DNA of 64,000 bases from Citrobacter youngae (GCF_003818115.1 NZ_RPOI01000008.1:1-64000); one strand, 5' to 3'; positions 1 to 8,543 are shown, numbered from the stretch's first letter. Numbers and translations are program-made. The notes: a model not told the origin generated them from the sequence alone.

Positions 1-84
1 ACAGGTGTGCTTACAATTGCACTTACCAGCGTGCTCAATTTTAGCTGCGTTTCTAAGGTGCTGACACGGTCGCTATGAAAACAA

Positions 85-112
85 AAATCCACGCAGCTGC
101 GTGGATTTTTTT
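85..112 (-). terminator. Terminator downstream of ychF
   Basis: A perfect 24-base palindrome of the form AAATCCACGCAG-CTGCGTGGATTT is flanked by A and T runs, so it can act as a Rho-independent terminator in both directions. It lies just past the ychF stop codon. Nothing else recognisable is seen between positions 1 and 167. Confidence 0.8.
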
Positions 113-167
113 CGCGTTCATTGATCTGATAAAGCTCCGGAAAGCCTGATCAGACAGCAGAAGCAAC

Positions 168-1262
168 TTAAACGTTGAACAGGAAGTTCATCACATCGCC
201 ATCTTTAACGATGTAATCTTTACCTTCTGCACGCATCTTGCCGGCTTCTTTCGCGCCTTGCTCACCTTTATAGGTGATGAAGTCTTCAAACGCGATGGTT
301 TGTGCGCGGATAAAGCCTTTCTCGAAGTCGGTGTGGATCTTACCAGCTGCCTGCGGGGCCGTTGCGCCGACAGGGATGGTCCATGCACGGACTTCTTTCA
401 CACCCGCGGTGAAGTAGGTCTGCAGGTTCAGCAGTTCGTAGCCTGCGCGGATAACGCGGTTCAGGCCCGGCTCTTCCAGACCCAGTTCAGCCATAAATTC
501 GTCACGATCAGCATCGTCGAGTTCAGCGATGTCAGCTTCAACAGCGGCACAAACGGCAACCACGACAGACCCTTCAGCGTCGGCGATTTCGCGAACTTTA
601 TCGAGGTACGGATTGTTTTCAAAACCGTCTTCGTTCACGTTGGCGATATACATGGTTGGCTTCAGCGTCAGGAAGCTCAGGTATTTGATGGCTGCTTTGT
701 CTTCATCAGTCAGGTTTTTCAGCGCTCGCAGCATACCGGCGTTTTCCAACTGCGGCAGGCATTTTTCCAGTGCAGCCAGTTCAGCTTTAGCGTCTTTATC
801 ACCGCCTTTGGCTTTCTTCTGTACACGGTGGATAGCACGCTCGCAGGTGTCGAGATCGGACAGTGCCAGTTCGGTGTTGATAACGTCGATATCGTCAGCC
901 GGATCCACTTTATTGTTCACGTGGATAATGTTGTCGTTTTCGAAGCAGCGAACAACGTGACCGATAGCTTCGGTTTCACGAATGTTGGTCAGGAACTGGT
1001 TACCCAGGCCTTCACCTTTGGATGCGCCTTTTACCAGACCCGCGATATCCACAAATTCCATTGTGGTGGGCAGGATACGCTGCGGTTTGACGATTTCGGC
1101 CAGTTGATCCAGACGAGGATCGGGCATCGGGACAACACCCGTGTTCGGCTCGATAGTACAGAACGGGAAGTTTGCCGCTTCAATACCCGCTTTTGTGAGC
1201 GCGTTGAACAGGGTGGATTTGCCTACGTTTGGCAAACCGACGATACCGCATTTGAATCCCAT
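168..1262 (-). CDS. ychF: Redox-regulated ATPase YchF (Obg/OLA1 family)
   Basis: A cytosolic P-loop ATPase of the Obg group that associates with ribosomes and is linked to oxidative stress responses in E. coli. The 364-residue product shows the Walker A motif GLPNVGKST (9-17), the switch II DIAG (72-75) and, in place of the GTPase NKxD, the NVNE sequence (208-211) that gives this family its ATP preference. The C-terminal part carries the TGS domain. It is nearly identical to E. coli YchF, with one extra residue in the helical insert near 182-188. It lies downstream of pth on the same strand with about 115 bases between, as in E. coli. Identity is secure; the exact cellular role is known only in outline. 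Confidence 0.97.
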   Translation of the reverse strand: MGFKCGIVGLPNVGKSTLFNALTKAGIEAANFPFCTIEPNTGVVPMPDPRLDQLAEIVKPQRILPTTMEFVDIAGLVKGASKGEGLGNQFLTNIRETEAIGHVVRCFENDNIIHVNNKVDPADDIDVINTELALSDLDTCERAIHRVQKKAKGGDKDAKAELAALEKCLPQLENAGMLRALKNLTDEDKAAIKYLSFLTLKPTMYIANVNEDGFENNPYLDKVREIADAEGSVVVAVCAAVEADIAELDDADRDEFMAELGLEEPGLNRVIRAGYELLNLQTYFTAGVKEVRAWTIPVGATAPQAAGKIHTDFEKGFIRAQTIAFEDFITYKGEQGAKEAGKMRAEGKDYIVKDGDVMNFLFNV

Positions 1263-1377
1263 GTTTAAATCACCTTAATCTTTTGATATTCAACCTGTTA
1301 TGGAAAACAGATTGTAGAAATGTAAATAACTTTGCCTATTATACACAGCACGCGAGAAAAATGCCGCACATCGCTGC

Positions 1378-1962
1378 TTATTGCGCTTTAAAGGTGTGTA
1401 ACCGGCTCGTTGCTTTGGTTAGTCCATCTTTGAATAAAATCTCGGTACAACGTGCCGCTTCGTCAATGGCTTCATCAATTAACTTCTGTTCTGAAACAGG
1501 CGGTTTGCCTAAAACAAAACCGACAACTTTATTTTTATCGCCCGGATGGCCGATTCCAACGCGTAAACGATGAAAGTTAGGGTTATTGCCTAACTTGCTG
1601 ATGATGTCTTTCAGGCCGTTATGTCCGCCATGACCGCCGCCGAGCTTAAATTTGGCGACGCCGGGCGGCAGATCTAATTCATCGTGGGCGACCAGAATTT
1701 CATCAGGGTTAATGCGATAAAAGCTGGCCATTGCGCCAACGGCTTTGCCGCTCAGATTCATAAATGTGGTCGGTACCAGCAGGCGGACATCTTCACCTTC
1801 AAGCGTGACTCTGGAGGTGTAACCGAAGAATTTCGGCTCATCGCGCAGGGGGGCACGGAGTCTCTCTGCCAGTAAATCGACGTACCACGCGCCTGCATTA
1901 TGTCGCGTTGCCGCATACTCTGCGCCGGGATTCGCCAGGCCGACAATCAATTTAATCGCCAC
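1378..1962 (-). CDS. pth: Peptidyl-tRNA hydrolase
   Basis: Cleaves the ester bond of peptidyl-tRNAs that drop off ribosomes, recycling tRNA; essential in E. coli. The 194-residue protein is of normal length. The catalytic His is in TRHNAG (His21), with the substrate-binding Asn11 (LANPG), Asn of FMNLSG and the Asp of AHDELD all present. The start ATG at 1962 gives the classical [14 protein letters not shown]-terminus. It is followed by ychF and is divergent from ychH, the E. coli arrangement. Confidence 0.97.
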   Translation of the reverse strand: MAIKLIVGLANPGAEYAATRHNAGAWYVDLLAERLRAPLRDEPKFFGYTSRVTLEGEDVRLLVPTTFMNLSGKAVGAMASFYRINPDEILVAHDELDLPPGVAKFKLGGGHGGHNGLKDIISKLGNNPNFHRLRVGIGHPGDKNKVVGFVLGKPPVSEQKLIDEAIDEAARCTEILFKDGLTKATSRLHTFKAQ

Positions 1963-2130
1963 GTAATTTGTCCTGAGTGTGTCTATAACCGGCGTGTAGT
2001 TTACTGTTTGCCGACGCGCTTGACAAAAAACTGGGTGGGTCGCACCGAAAACTGAATAATTGCAGAAGTGGACTATTGGAAATTGAGGGTGTTCAGTAGC
2101 TTATTTGTAAAGTTTTGTTGCGTTGGTGTT

Positions 2131-2180
2131 TGTATTTGTGATCACAGGCGCACTTGCGAATGGCAGTGTTGTCTATACTT
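2131..2180 (+). promoter_or_regulatory. ychH promoter with possible CRP site
   Basis: A -10-like TATACT lies at 2174-2179, and a CRP-like sequence TGTAT-N6-TCACA at 2131-2146 overlaps the short palindrome TGTGATCACA (2137-2146). In E. coli ychH is activated by CRP. The match to the CRP consensus is imperfect, so this is a candidate only. Confidence 0.45.
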
Positions 2181-2236
2181 TACACATAAGGATTAGGGGT
2201 ATTCCCTGTAACAACCCAAAGTTCCGGAGGTGACAC

Positions 2237-2515
2237 ATGAAACGCAAAAACGCTTCGTTACTCGGTAACGTGCTCATGGCTTTAGGGTTGGTGGTGATGG
2301 TTGGTGGTGTTGGTTACTCCATTTTAAACCAGTTACCGCAATTTAATCTGCCACAGTTTTTTGCACATGGTGCCGTGCTCAGTATTTTTGTTGGTGGCGT
2401 CCTCTGGCTGGCGGGTGCCCGCGTCGGCGGACATGAACAAATCAGTGACCGCTACTGGTGGGTTCGCCATTACGACAAACGCTGCCGTCGTAATGATAGC
2501 CAACGCCACAGCTAA
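2237..2515 (+). CDS. ychH: Stress-induced inner-membrane protein YchH
   Basis: A 92-residue membrane protein very close to E. coli YchH, which is induced by stress and has been linked to biofilm formation. Two hydrophobic segments (about residues 10-30 and 43-62) are followed by a basic, Trp/Tyr-rich tail ending in a His-Ser pair. The ribosome-binding site GGAGG lies just before the ATG. In E. coli its downstream neighbour is dauA; here the bc1/importer cluster intervenes. Its molecular activity is unknown. Confidence 0.95.
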   Translation: MKRKNASLLGNVLMALGLVVMVGGVGYSILNQLPQFNLPQFFAHGAVLSIFVGGVLWLAGARVGGHEQISDRYWWVRHYDKRCRRNDSQRHS

Positions 2516-2533
2516 GTGCTGACATAACCTGCA

Positions 2534-2570
2534 GACCAGCCAGCGTTACGCTGACTGGTCGTTAGTTTTT
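2534..2570 (+). terminator. ychH terminator overlapping the end of the cytochrome c1 gene
   Basis: An interrupted stem (GACCAG-CAGCG / CGCTG-CTGGTC) is followed by GTTAGTTTTT on the plus strand. The T-run overlaps the stop codon and last codons of the convergent cytochrome c1 gene. On the minus strand the same hairpin lacks a T-run, so the end of that operon may depend on another mechanism. Confidence 0.7.
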
Positions 2571-3371
2571 CTCGTTGCTGCGCGAGCGGGATCGCATGCG
2601 CTGTAACAGTGCTAATAGCGCCAGCATACTCGCCAGATATCCCATAACGACCGCTCCCTGATGTTTTCTGCTCTCAAGCTGCGGGTCAGCGGCCCATGCC
2701 AGAAACGCGGTGACATCTCGTGCGTACTGTTCTTCCGTTTGGGGAGCATGCGTTTGCATAGCCCAGGTGATGTCATTGTCAGCCAGCGGTTTGGGCATAT
2801 TAATCATCCCGCCAGGGAAAAAACGGTTGGTTTTCATCTCCGGGTCATCGGTTGCATACCCGGTCAGCAGCGCATAAACGTAATCAGCGCCTTGCTCGGT
2901 GTAGGGGGTGAACGCATCCAGTAAAAATCGCGGAAACTCACGGTCGTAGGTTCGCGCTCGAACGATATAGCTCAGGTCAACCGGCAGCGCGCCATTATTA
3001 AGGTATTTTGCTTCCTGGTCATTCAGATAAGGTGACGCGAAAACATCGTTCAGCTTGCCTTCCCGTTCGCCGGGTTGACCGTCGTCTTCAATTGTCGCGA
3101 AGACGTAGCCGCTGGCCAGTGTTTTGGCCTCCGCCTCACTGAGTTGCGGCCCTCCAGCTTTAGTTAACGTTTTGAAAGTGAGATATTTCATACCGTGGCA
3201 GGCCCGACATTTCTCTTCATAGACCTGCAGCCCGCGTCGCAGTTGTTCGCTATCGTGTTTACCGTTCACGCCGCTAAACGACCATGTCTGCGCGGTGGGT
3301 AGCTGTGCGCAAATCGCGTTGCTCAAGAAAAGAGCCAGAGTCAGAGTTGCAGTGGGTAAAAATCGCGCCAT
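2562..3371 (-). CDS. petC: Cytochrome c1 subunit of a bc1 complex
   Basis: Membrane-anchored c-type cytochrome that takes electrons from the Rieske protein and passes them to a periplasmic acceptor. The 269-residue form starts at ATG 3371, four bases after the cytochrome b stop. An upstream in-frame Met at 3494 would overlap cytochrome b deeply and displace the signal peptide. A signal peptide ends near ICA|Q (22/23). The haem site is CRACH (55-59), the likely axial Met is Met192 in MINMPKPL, and there is a C-terminal membrane anchor (about 238-260) followed by an Arg/Ser tail. This is the layout of PetC proteins in proteobacteria. Haem attachment would need a Ccm system encoded elsewhere. 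Last gene of the seven-gene cluster. Confidence 0.92.
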   Translation of the reverse strand: MARFLPTATLTLALFLSNAICAQLPTAQTWSFSGVNGKHDSEQLRRGLQVYEEKCRACHGMKYLTFKTLTKAGGPQLSEAEAKTLASGYVFATIEDDGQPGEREGKLNDVFASPYLNDQEAKYLNNGALPVDLSYIVRARTYDREFPRFLLDAFTPYTEQGADYVYALLTGYATDDPEMKTNRFFPGGMINMPKPLADNDITWAMQTHAPQTEEQYARDVTAFLAWAADPQLESRKHQGAVVMGYLASMLALLALLQRMRSRSRSNEKN

Positions 3372-3375
3372 GATG

Positions 3376-4548
3376 TCAGTCCTGTCGTTCCAGTAAACGT
3401 CGGCACGGCAGCACAAGCAGAAACCATGCAAAATAAATAACGGTTGAAAGCTGAGACGCCGCGCGTGTCCAGCCATCGTCATCGCTAAAACCATTAATTA
3501 AGTCCGGCCCGACCAATGCTTTTGAGCCCAACCAACCCAGAAAGAGCGCATTGGCAACCCACAGCCAAAAAATGGCTTTAACCAGCCGACTGTTATTACG
3601 AAACCGTGCGTGTGACGTATCCAGCCACGGGAGAAAATAGAAAATCAGTACCGCAGCGCACATCGCAGTGATGCCTGCCAGTTCATTGGGGAAGCAGCGC
3701 AGAATGGAGAAGAAAGGCAGGAAATACCATTCAGGCGCGACGATAGCCGGTGTGAGTGTCGGGTCTGCCGGAATAAAGTTATCGGCGCTGCTGAGATAGT
3801 GCGGCGCGAAAAACAGAAACCAGGCGAACAGCATTAAAAAGAGGGTGAGTTTGATTGCATCGTTTTCGGTGATGCGAAAATCGAACAACACACGCTGAGA
3901 CTCCTTGGGCGAAAATGTTTTCTTCCGCGCGTGGGCAAAAGCCGACTGGACGGTACGGATGTGCCATACCGTAACCGCGACAATGGCGAAGGGGATGATA
4001 AAGTGAAGGACATAAAAACGGCCTAATGTCGGCGTGCCGGGCATATAGCCACCGACCAATAAGGTATATAGCGTATCGCCAATAAACGGTATCGCCCGGG
4101 CGAAACTGGTGATGACCGTAGCGGCCCAGTAGCTTTTTTGCCCCCAAATCAGGCTATAGCCGAGAAACGCGGTGATCATCAACAGCACATACAGCGTCAC
4201 GCTGATTGCCCACATCTTCAGATAGGGTTTGCGGTAGACGTTGTAATACATTGCCCGGAAAATATGCAGATAACAGGCGAAGAAAAAAAGCGACGCGCCA
4301 ATAGCATGCAGATTGCGCACCAGCTCACCGTGTCTGACTGCGCGCAGAATATGAACAATAGAGTCAAAAGCGGATCCCGCTGTAGGCACATAGAACATAG
4401 CCAGCACGATACCGGAGAGCATTTGCACGCCGAGCATGACCAGCAATATGAGACCAATAGCAAAGATCCACACGCCAGCGACTGAGCGGGGGACAGGAAG
4501 ACGAAACTGCAGGTGATACCAGGGGGAGGACGGATAAGCGGATTTCAT
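3376..4548 (-). CDS. petB: Cytochrome b subunit of a bc1 complex
   Basis: Quinol-oxidising core subunit of a cytochrome bc1 complex. With ATG 4548 as start (AAGGA eight bases upstream, one base after the Rieske stop) the protein has 390 residues. Haem-ligand pairs are His81/His95 and His182/His196, both with 13 residues between, which is the bc1 spacing rather than the b6 spacing. The Qo-site motif PEWY is at 272-275. The usual LPWGQ of the cd1 region reads LIWGQ here. At least eight hydrophobic segments are visible, so the N- and C-terminal halves are fused in one chain as in proteobacteria. A Met at 4569 is possible but has a poorer context. Confidence 0.93.
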   Translation of the reverse strand: MKSAYPSSPWYHLQFRLPVPRSVAGVWIFAIGLILLVMLGVQMLSGIVLAMFYVPTAGSAFDSIVHILRAVRHGELVRNLHAIGASLFFFACYLHIFRAMYYNVYRKPYLKMWAISVTLYVLLMITAFLGYSLIWGQKSYWAATVITSFARAIPFIGDTLYTLLVGGYMPGTPTLGRFYVLHFIIPFAIVAVTVWHIRTVQSAFAHARKKTFSPKESQRVLFDFRITENDAIKLTLFLMLFAWFLFFAPHYLSSADNFIPADPTLTPAIVAPEWYFLPFFSILRCFPNELAGITAMCAAVLIFYFLPWLDTSHARFRNNSRLVKAIFWLWVANALFLGWLGSKALVGPDLINGFSDDDGWTRAASQLSTVIYFAWFLLVLPCRRLLERQD

Positions 4549-4549
4549 C

Positions 4550-5101
4550 TCAGGCATCCTTCGTACCAATACGCAGACTCAGGCCGTCAGCCGACACGCT
4601 AAAGTCAGGGATGGGCAGATTCGCCGTGGCCGGGCCTCGTGTTACGCGCCCGGAGGTGTCAAACTCGGAACCATGACACGGGCAGACCCAGCCCTGTCCG
4701 TTGGGGTTGGCATTGGGTACACAACCCGCGTGGGGGCAGTAACCTTGTACAACCAGCCACTGTGGATGTGCCGCTGCCACCCGCTCGCTATCTGCCTGCG
4801 GATCGGCCAGTAGACGCAGATCAGCTTGCCGCGCCGCGGAAATCTCCTCCGCCGTGCGGTGGCGAATCAGGATCAGTTTTCCCTGCCAGATACGCTTCAC
4901 CGTCTGGCCTGCTGTTACGCCTGCGAGGGAGACATCAACAGGTTCATTTTCCGCCACCGTTTTATCATCCGGACCCAGCGCGGAAATGAGTGGCCAGACG
5001 GCGGCAGTCACGCCCGCTGCGCCGACAAATTTCGTCAGCTTGCACAGGCAATCGCGTCGCTGAGTTTGGATTGTTTCGCTAAGCGTTTTTTTGTCCACCA
5101 C
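4550..5101 (-). CDS. petA: Rieske iron-sulfur subunit of a bc1 complex
   Basis: Carries the 2Fe-2S cluster that moves electrons from quinol at the Qo site to cytochrome c1. It has 183 residues. An Arg-Arg pair (15-16) before a hydrophobic stretch (about 23-43) resembles the Tat-dependent N-terminal anchor of bacterial Rieske subunits. Cluster ligands are Cys122/His124 (CPHAGC) and Cys140/His143 (CPCHGS), with Cys127/Cys142 placed to form the usual disulfide. The start is GTG at 5101, preceded by AGGGAG at seven bases; a second GTG follows directly. It sits 24 bases after the pseudoazurin gene and one base before cytochrome b, so translation is probably coupled. Confidence 0.93.
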   Translation of the reverse strand: MVDKKTLSETIQTQRRDCLCKLTKFVGAAGVTAAVWPLISALGPDDKTVAENEPVDVSLAGVTAGQTVKRIWQGKLILIRHRTAEEISAARQADLRLLADPQADSERVAAAHPQWLVVQGYCPHAGCVPNANPNGQGWVCPCHGSEFDTSGRVTRGPATANLPIPDFSVSADGLSLRIGTKDA

Positions 5102-5125
5102 CGTTATTCTCCCTTTGTGACGGCG

Positions 5126-5566
5126 TTACTGTTTATCGATGCGGGTATAAATTTCCTGAAAACGCTTATCGGCAAGACCAGGGGCTTTGAACGCGCGGTA
5201 GCTGTCGGGTAAAACGGCGTCGCCGACTTTAATCAGCATGATCATGCCCTGCGCGTAGTGCGGTGAACATTTGATGCCGTAGAAACCTGCGTTGTCGTAT
5301 TTCACTTCAATCTCTTCATCGATTTTGCCGATAAAGCCGGGGTATCCGGCGGGAGAGAGTTCGGCAATCGACGCGGCATTGTGGCTCTTATGTTTGCGGA
5401 TAAACTTCACGCTATCACCTGGCTGGATCGCCAGATAGTCCGGCTCATAAACCATCGGGCCGCCTGTACCGCGGTTTTTCATCAGCACTTCGTAGGTTTG
5501 TGCAAAAGCCGTCGAGGTGAAGGCTAACAGGCATAAGATTTGCAAACTTTGCTTAACACATTTCAT
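5126..5566 (-). CDS. Pseudoazurin-type blue copper protein
   Basis: A periplasmic cupredoxin predicted to shuttle single electrons. The 146-residue precursor has a signal peptide ending AFA|Q (22/23). The type 1 copper ligands are His62 (SHNAAS), Cys100, His103 and Met108 in KCSPHYAQGM, the arrangement typical of pseudoazurin rather than azurin or plastocyanin. The C-terminal extension after the barrel also fits pseudoazurin. AAGGA precedes the ATG. It lies 18 bases after the ATPase gene and 24 before the Rieske gene, which suggests it accepts electrons from the bc1 complex encoded next. In denitrifiers pseudoazurins donate to nitrite or nitrous oxide reductases; no such partner is in this window. 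Confidence 0.92.
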   Translation of the reverse strand: MKCVKQSLQILCLLAFTSTAFAQTYEVLMKNRGTGGPMVYEPDYLAIQPGDSVKFIRKHKSHNAASIAELSPAGYPGFIGKIDEEIEVKYDNAGFYGIKCSPHYAQGMIMLIKVGDAVLPDSYRAFKAPGLADKRFQEIYTRIDKQ

Positions 5567-5584
5567 TGCGGTTCCTTTCGGTGT

Positions 5585-6364
5585 TTACGCGGGGCGTTGG
5601 TAACGGATAAAACAGTTCTCTTCGTCGGGGGCGTGTTCGACAATCGCGTCGATCCCAAACCAGCTATTAAGATTTTCACGGGTAAAAATGGCGGCAGGAC
5701 GCCCCTGCATCGCCAGCTGTCCGGCTTTCATCACCATGATGCGATCGCAGAACATCGCCGCATGATTCAGGTCGTGTAGGGCGGCGATGACGGTGAGTTT
5801 TTCACGTTTAACCAGATTGAGCAGGCCAATCTGATGCTGGATATCAAGATGGTTTGTCGGCTCATCCATCAGCAGTACCTGCGGCTGTTGTGCCAGTGCT
5901 CTGGCGATGTGCAGACGTTGACGCTCTCCGCCGGAGAAGGTATGCCAGCAGCGATGCTGCATGTTTTGTAGAGCGACTTTCTCCAGCATCGTCTGCACAA
6001 TATCGTCGTCTTTCCTCGACCACGGCGACAGCAGGCTCAGCCATGGCGTGCGACCAAGCGAAACCGCCTGAATGGCGGTAAGACGCTCACTGGTTTCAGC
6101 CTGTTGTTCAACCAGTGCCACCTTTTGCGCCAGATGGCGGCGTGAATAGCGTCGAATATCCTGATGGTTTAACGTAACGTGCCCGGAAGACGGTTTCAGT
6201 AAACCCGCCAGGAGCGAAATCAGCGACGTTTTCCCGGAACCATTGGGGCCGATAATGCCGACAAACTCGCCGCGTGAGACCTGAAAAGAGACATCATTGA
6301 CGATGGCTTTGCCTTTGACCTCCCAGTACAGATGCTGGGCGTTTACCACAGGATTAGCGGTCAT
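5585..6364 (-). CDS. ABC importer ATPase, BtuD/FecE type
   Basis: Energy-coupling subunit of a type II importer for a metal chelate or corrinoid. The 259-residue protein contains Walker A GPNGSGKTS (about 39-47), signature FSGGERQR, Walker B LLMDEPTNHLD, and the switch His in ALHDLNHA. Its start overlaps the permease stop by four bases (ATGA), which is typical of co-translated subunits. FecE, FhuC and BtuD homologues all share these motifs, so the substrate cannot be told from this subunit. Confidence 0.9.
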   Translation of the reverse strand: MTANPVVNAQHLYWEVKGKAIVNDVSFQVSRGEFVGIIGPNGSGKTSLISLLAGLLKPSSGHVTLNHQDIRRYSRRHLAQKVALVEQQAETSERLTAIQAVSLGRTPWLSLLSPWSRKDDDIVQTMLEKVALQNMQHRCWHTFSGGERQRLHIARALAQQPQVLLMDEPTNHLDIQHQIGLLNLVKREKLTVIAALHDLNHAAMFCDRIMVMKAGQLAMQGRPAAIFTRENLNSWFGIDAIVEHAPDEENCFIRYQRPA

Positions 6365-7425
6365 TTCCCCGGATTCCCTCGTATCAAAATGATGGCAAAT
6401 GCAGGTGCGCCGACCAGTGCGGTAATCACGCCGATCGGCAAGACCTGTCCTGGAAGTAAGGTGCGTGAAATAACATCCGCGACGATAAGGAAAATGGCAC
6501 CAATAAGAGCGCTGACGGGCAATAGGCGATGGTGCTGATTTCCCACCAGTAACCGCGCAGCATGGGGGATGACCAGTCCGACAAAGCCAATGGCGCCGAC
6601 GATTGATACCATTATGGCCGTCATCCCTGTTACGGCGGCAATCAGTACGCCACGGGTGCGTTTAACGGGAATGCCCAACGATGCCGCTGATTCCGCGCCA
6701 AACGAGAAAGCATCCAGATGGCGGGCGTAGCAAAAGCAAACGACGATGCCAATCAGCGCAGTAGGGATGGCCAGCACGACATCCGGCCAGCGTACTCCGC
6801 TGAGATTGCCCAGCAGCCAGAACATGATGCCCCGAGCCTGTTCGGCATTGGCTGAGCGCGTAATGATGAGCGAGGTAATGGCATTGAACAGCTGCGAACT
6901 GGCAATCCCGGCGAGAATGATTTGCGTGGTGGCCGAGCCGCTTTTGCCCCTTGCCGCCATCGCCAATAGCGCGACAAACAGAAATGCCGTCAGCGCGCCA
7001 ATAAACGCGCCAAGCGACATGGAAATGATCCCTGCGCCAAGTCCGGTCAGGGCGATGAGCACCGCGCCCGTTGAGGCTCCGGCAGAAATACCCAGCAGGT
7101 AAGGTTCGGCCAGCGCATTGCGCAGCAGCGACTGGAGAACCACGCCTGAAACCGCCAGACAGGCTCCGCAACAGGCGGAAACCAGCGCGCGGGTCAGGCG
7201 GTAGTTCCAGATAATCCCGGCATCAAGCGCATCCACCGCATACTGTGTATCAAACAAGCGGTTTGCCAGCGTATGGCTGACATGCTGCCACGGGATAACC
7301 GTCTCACCGATTGAAATGCCCGCCAGAAGGACGCCGCACATCACCATGCTGACCCACAGCGCGTGGAACAGCGTCCTGCCTGCAAGCTGGCTCATGGCAT
7401 GACGCGTCCTGCGTAATTCGCTCAT
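6361..7425 (-). CDS. ABC importer permease, FecCD/BtuC family
   Basis: Membrane subunit of the same importer, 354 residues with eight to ten hydrophobic segments. Family features include RLTRALVSACCGACLAVSG near residue 80, the conserved NALAEPYLLGISAGA stretch, GAIGFVGLVIPH before the coupling helix, and a C-terminal GAPAFAIILIR segment. The ATG at 7425 has GGAAG about ten bases upstream. It is a single permease (expected to work as a homodimer, as in BtuC) rather than a fused FhuB-like double unit. Confidence 0.9.
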   Translation of the reverse strand: MSELRRTRHAMSQLAGRTLFHALWVSMVMCGVLLAGISIGETVIPWQHVSHTLANRLFDTQYAVDALDAGIIWNYRLTRALVSACCGACLAVSGVVLQSLLRNALAEPYLLGISAGASTGAVLIALTGLGAGIISMSLGAFIGALTAFLFVALLAMAARGKSGSATTQIILAGIASSQLFNAITSLIITRSANAEQARGIMFWLLGNLSGVRWPDVVLAIPTALIGIVVCFCYARHLDAFSFGAESAASLGIPVKRTRGVLIAAVTGMTAIMVSIVGAIGFVGLVIPHAARLLVGNQHHRLLPVSALIGAIFLIVADVISRTLLPGQVLPIGVITALVGAPAFAIILIRGNPGK

Positions 7426-7453
7426 TGTTTACGACTTCCCGGAATACGAAAGG

Positions 7454-7480
7454 GCGCTATGCCCGTATAAGGCATAACGC
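7454..7480 (-). other. Intercistronic hairpin between binding-protein and permease genes
   Basis: Minus-strand RNA can form a ten-base-pair stem (GCGTTATGCC with GGCATAGCGC, one G-U pair) with a seven-base loop. Only a short U stretch follows, so it is more likely to stabilise or moderate the mRNA than to terminate it. This would let the binding protein be made in excess over the downstream genes; that is inference. Confidence 0.5.
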
Positions 7481-7490
7481 GCGACGAGAG

Positions 7491-8543
7491 TTAGTGAGTC
7501 GTCTGAGGGTGCGCCAGACCATATTGCACCAGCGCATCGGCGAGTTTTTCCAGTCCGTCAATGGTTCTGATACCCGCGTTCATGGTTTGCACGTCGATCA
7601 CCGGCAGGTGGTTTTCTTTCACTGCCGGGATCAGTCGGGTAACAGGATCGGACGTGAGGTATTCCATTTTGACTTTCCAGTCATCGGCCGGGAAGCGGCG
7701 ACGGCCCATCTCGCCGAGGACGATGACCGATGGATTGGCTTTGGCAATGGTTTCCCAACCTACTGTTGGCCACTCCTCGGCGGAATCAATGACATTTTTC
7801 ACCCCAAGAGATTGCGCTATCCACGCCGCGGGGCCAAATTTCCCGGCGACATAGGGGTCAAGCTGCAGGTCGGCGCTGGAGAACCAAAAGACGGCAGATA
7901 CGTGGTTGTCCATGCCGGCAATCTTAGCTTTCGCAGCGGCTTCACGTGCTTTCAGGCTGGCAATCAGTTCATCGCCTTTGTCCTGTACATCAAAAATTTT
8001 CGCCAGGTCGGCAATTTCCTGATAGACCATGGCGATATCAAACATGCTCTTACGCACGCCGTCGCCGCCGTCTTCGTTGTCTTTGGCACAATCGGCTGGG
8101 GCGGTATAAACCGGAACGTGTAATTCGCTAAATTGTTCGTAAGAGGCAACTGTGCCCGCAGGGCCAATCTGCCATTCAAACTGACTGGCCACCAGATCCG
8201 GTTTTTTCGCAATAATCCCTTCGAAACTCGGGATGTTTTGCGCAATGACTGCAATCTTGTCATTCGCTGCTTTGTACTGTTCAGGTACCGGGCCAAACCA
8301 CAGTGATGTTCCAACAACACGATCGGCCAGACCCAGGGAATAGAGGATTTCAGTACTGTTTTGTCCAACGGTAGTCACGCGTTTTGGCGCATGATTAAAC
8401 GTAATATCCCTACCACAGTTTTTGATCGTTAATGGATATTCTGTTTTTGCCGCAGAAGCCATATTGCTGGTCAGGAAGAGTGCTGCGCCAGTCAGTGCCA
8501 GAAGTGAAAGTTTGCAATAAGCAGAAGTTATTTTTGCGTGCAT
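7491..8543 (-). CDS. Periplasmic binding protein of an ABC importer, FepB/BtuF-like
   Basis: First structural gene after the cobalamin riboswitch, predicted to bind the imported ligand in the periplasm. From ATG 8543 it has 350 residues; this start leaves a compact signal peptide ending near MASA|A. Upstream Met codons at 8561 and 8585 would add a polar leader, and none of the three has a strong Shine-Dalgarno, so the start is uncertain. Family features are the early PKRVTTVGQNSTEILYSLG block, the PSFEGIIAKKPDLVASQ block and a WPTVGWETIAKANPSVIV block. At 350 residues it is larger than E. coli BtuF (266). Two cysteine sites (NCGRD, ADCAKD) may form a disulfide. The riboswitch favours a corrinoid or related ligand, but siderophore binding is not excluded. 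Confidence 0.85.
   Translation of the reverse strand: MHAKITSAYCKLSLLALTGAALFLTSNMASAAKTEYPLTIKNCGRDITFNHAPKRVTTVGQNSTEILYSLGLADRVVGTSLWFGPVPEQYKAANDKIAVIAQNIPSFEGIIAKKPDLVASQFEWQIGPAGTVASYEQFSELHVPVYTAPADCAKDNEDGGDGVRKSMFDIAMVYQEIADLAKIFDVQDKGDELIASLKAREAAAKAKIAGMDNHVSAVFWFSSADLQLDPYVAGKFGPAAWIAQSLGVKNVIDSAEEWPTVGWETIAKANPSVIVLGEMGRRRFPADDWKVKMEYLTSDPVTRLIPAVKENHLPVIDVQTMNAGIRTIDGLEKLADALVQYGLAHPQTTH

Noticed and set aside
258-1268. 336-codon plus-strand frame opposite ychF
   Set aside because: The minus-strand gene is a full-length YchF with all motifs; the other strand's product looks like no protein family.
2137-2146. TGTGATCACA as a full CRP site
   Set aside because: The two half sites are contiguous instead of separated by six bases; only a weaker overlapping arrangement fits CRP.
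2562-5101. Cytochrome b6f rather than bc1
   Set aside because: Cytochrome b is one full-length chain with 13-residue spacing in both His pairs, and the third subunit is a cytochrome c1, not cytochrome f.
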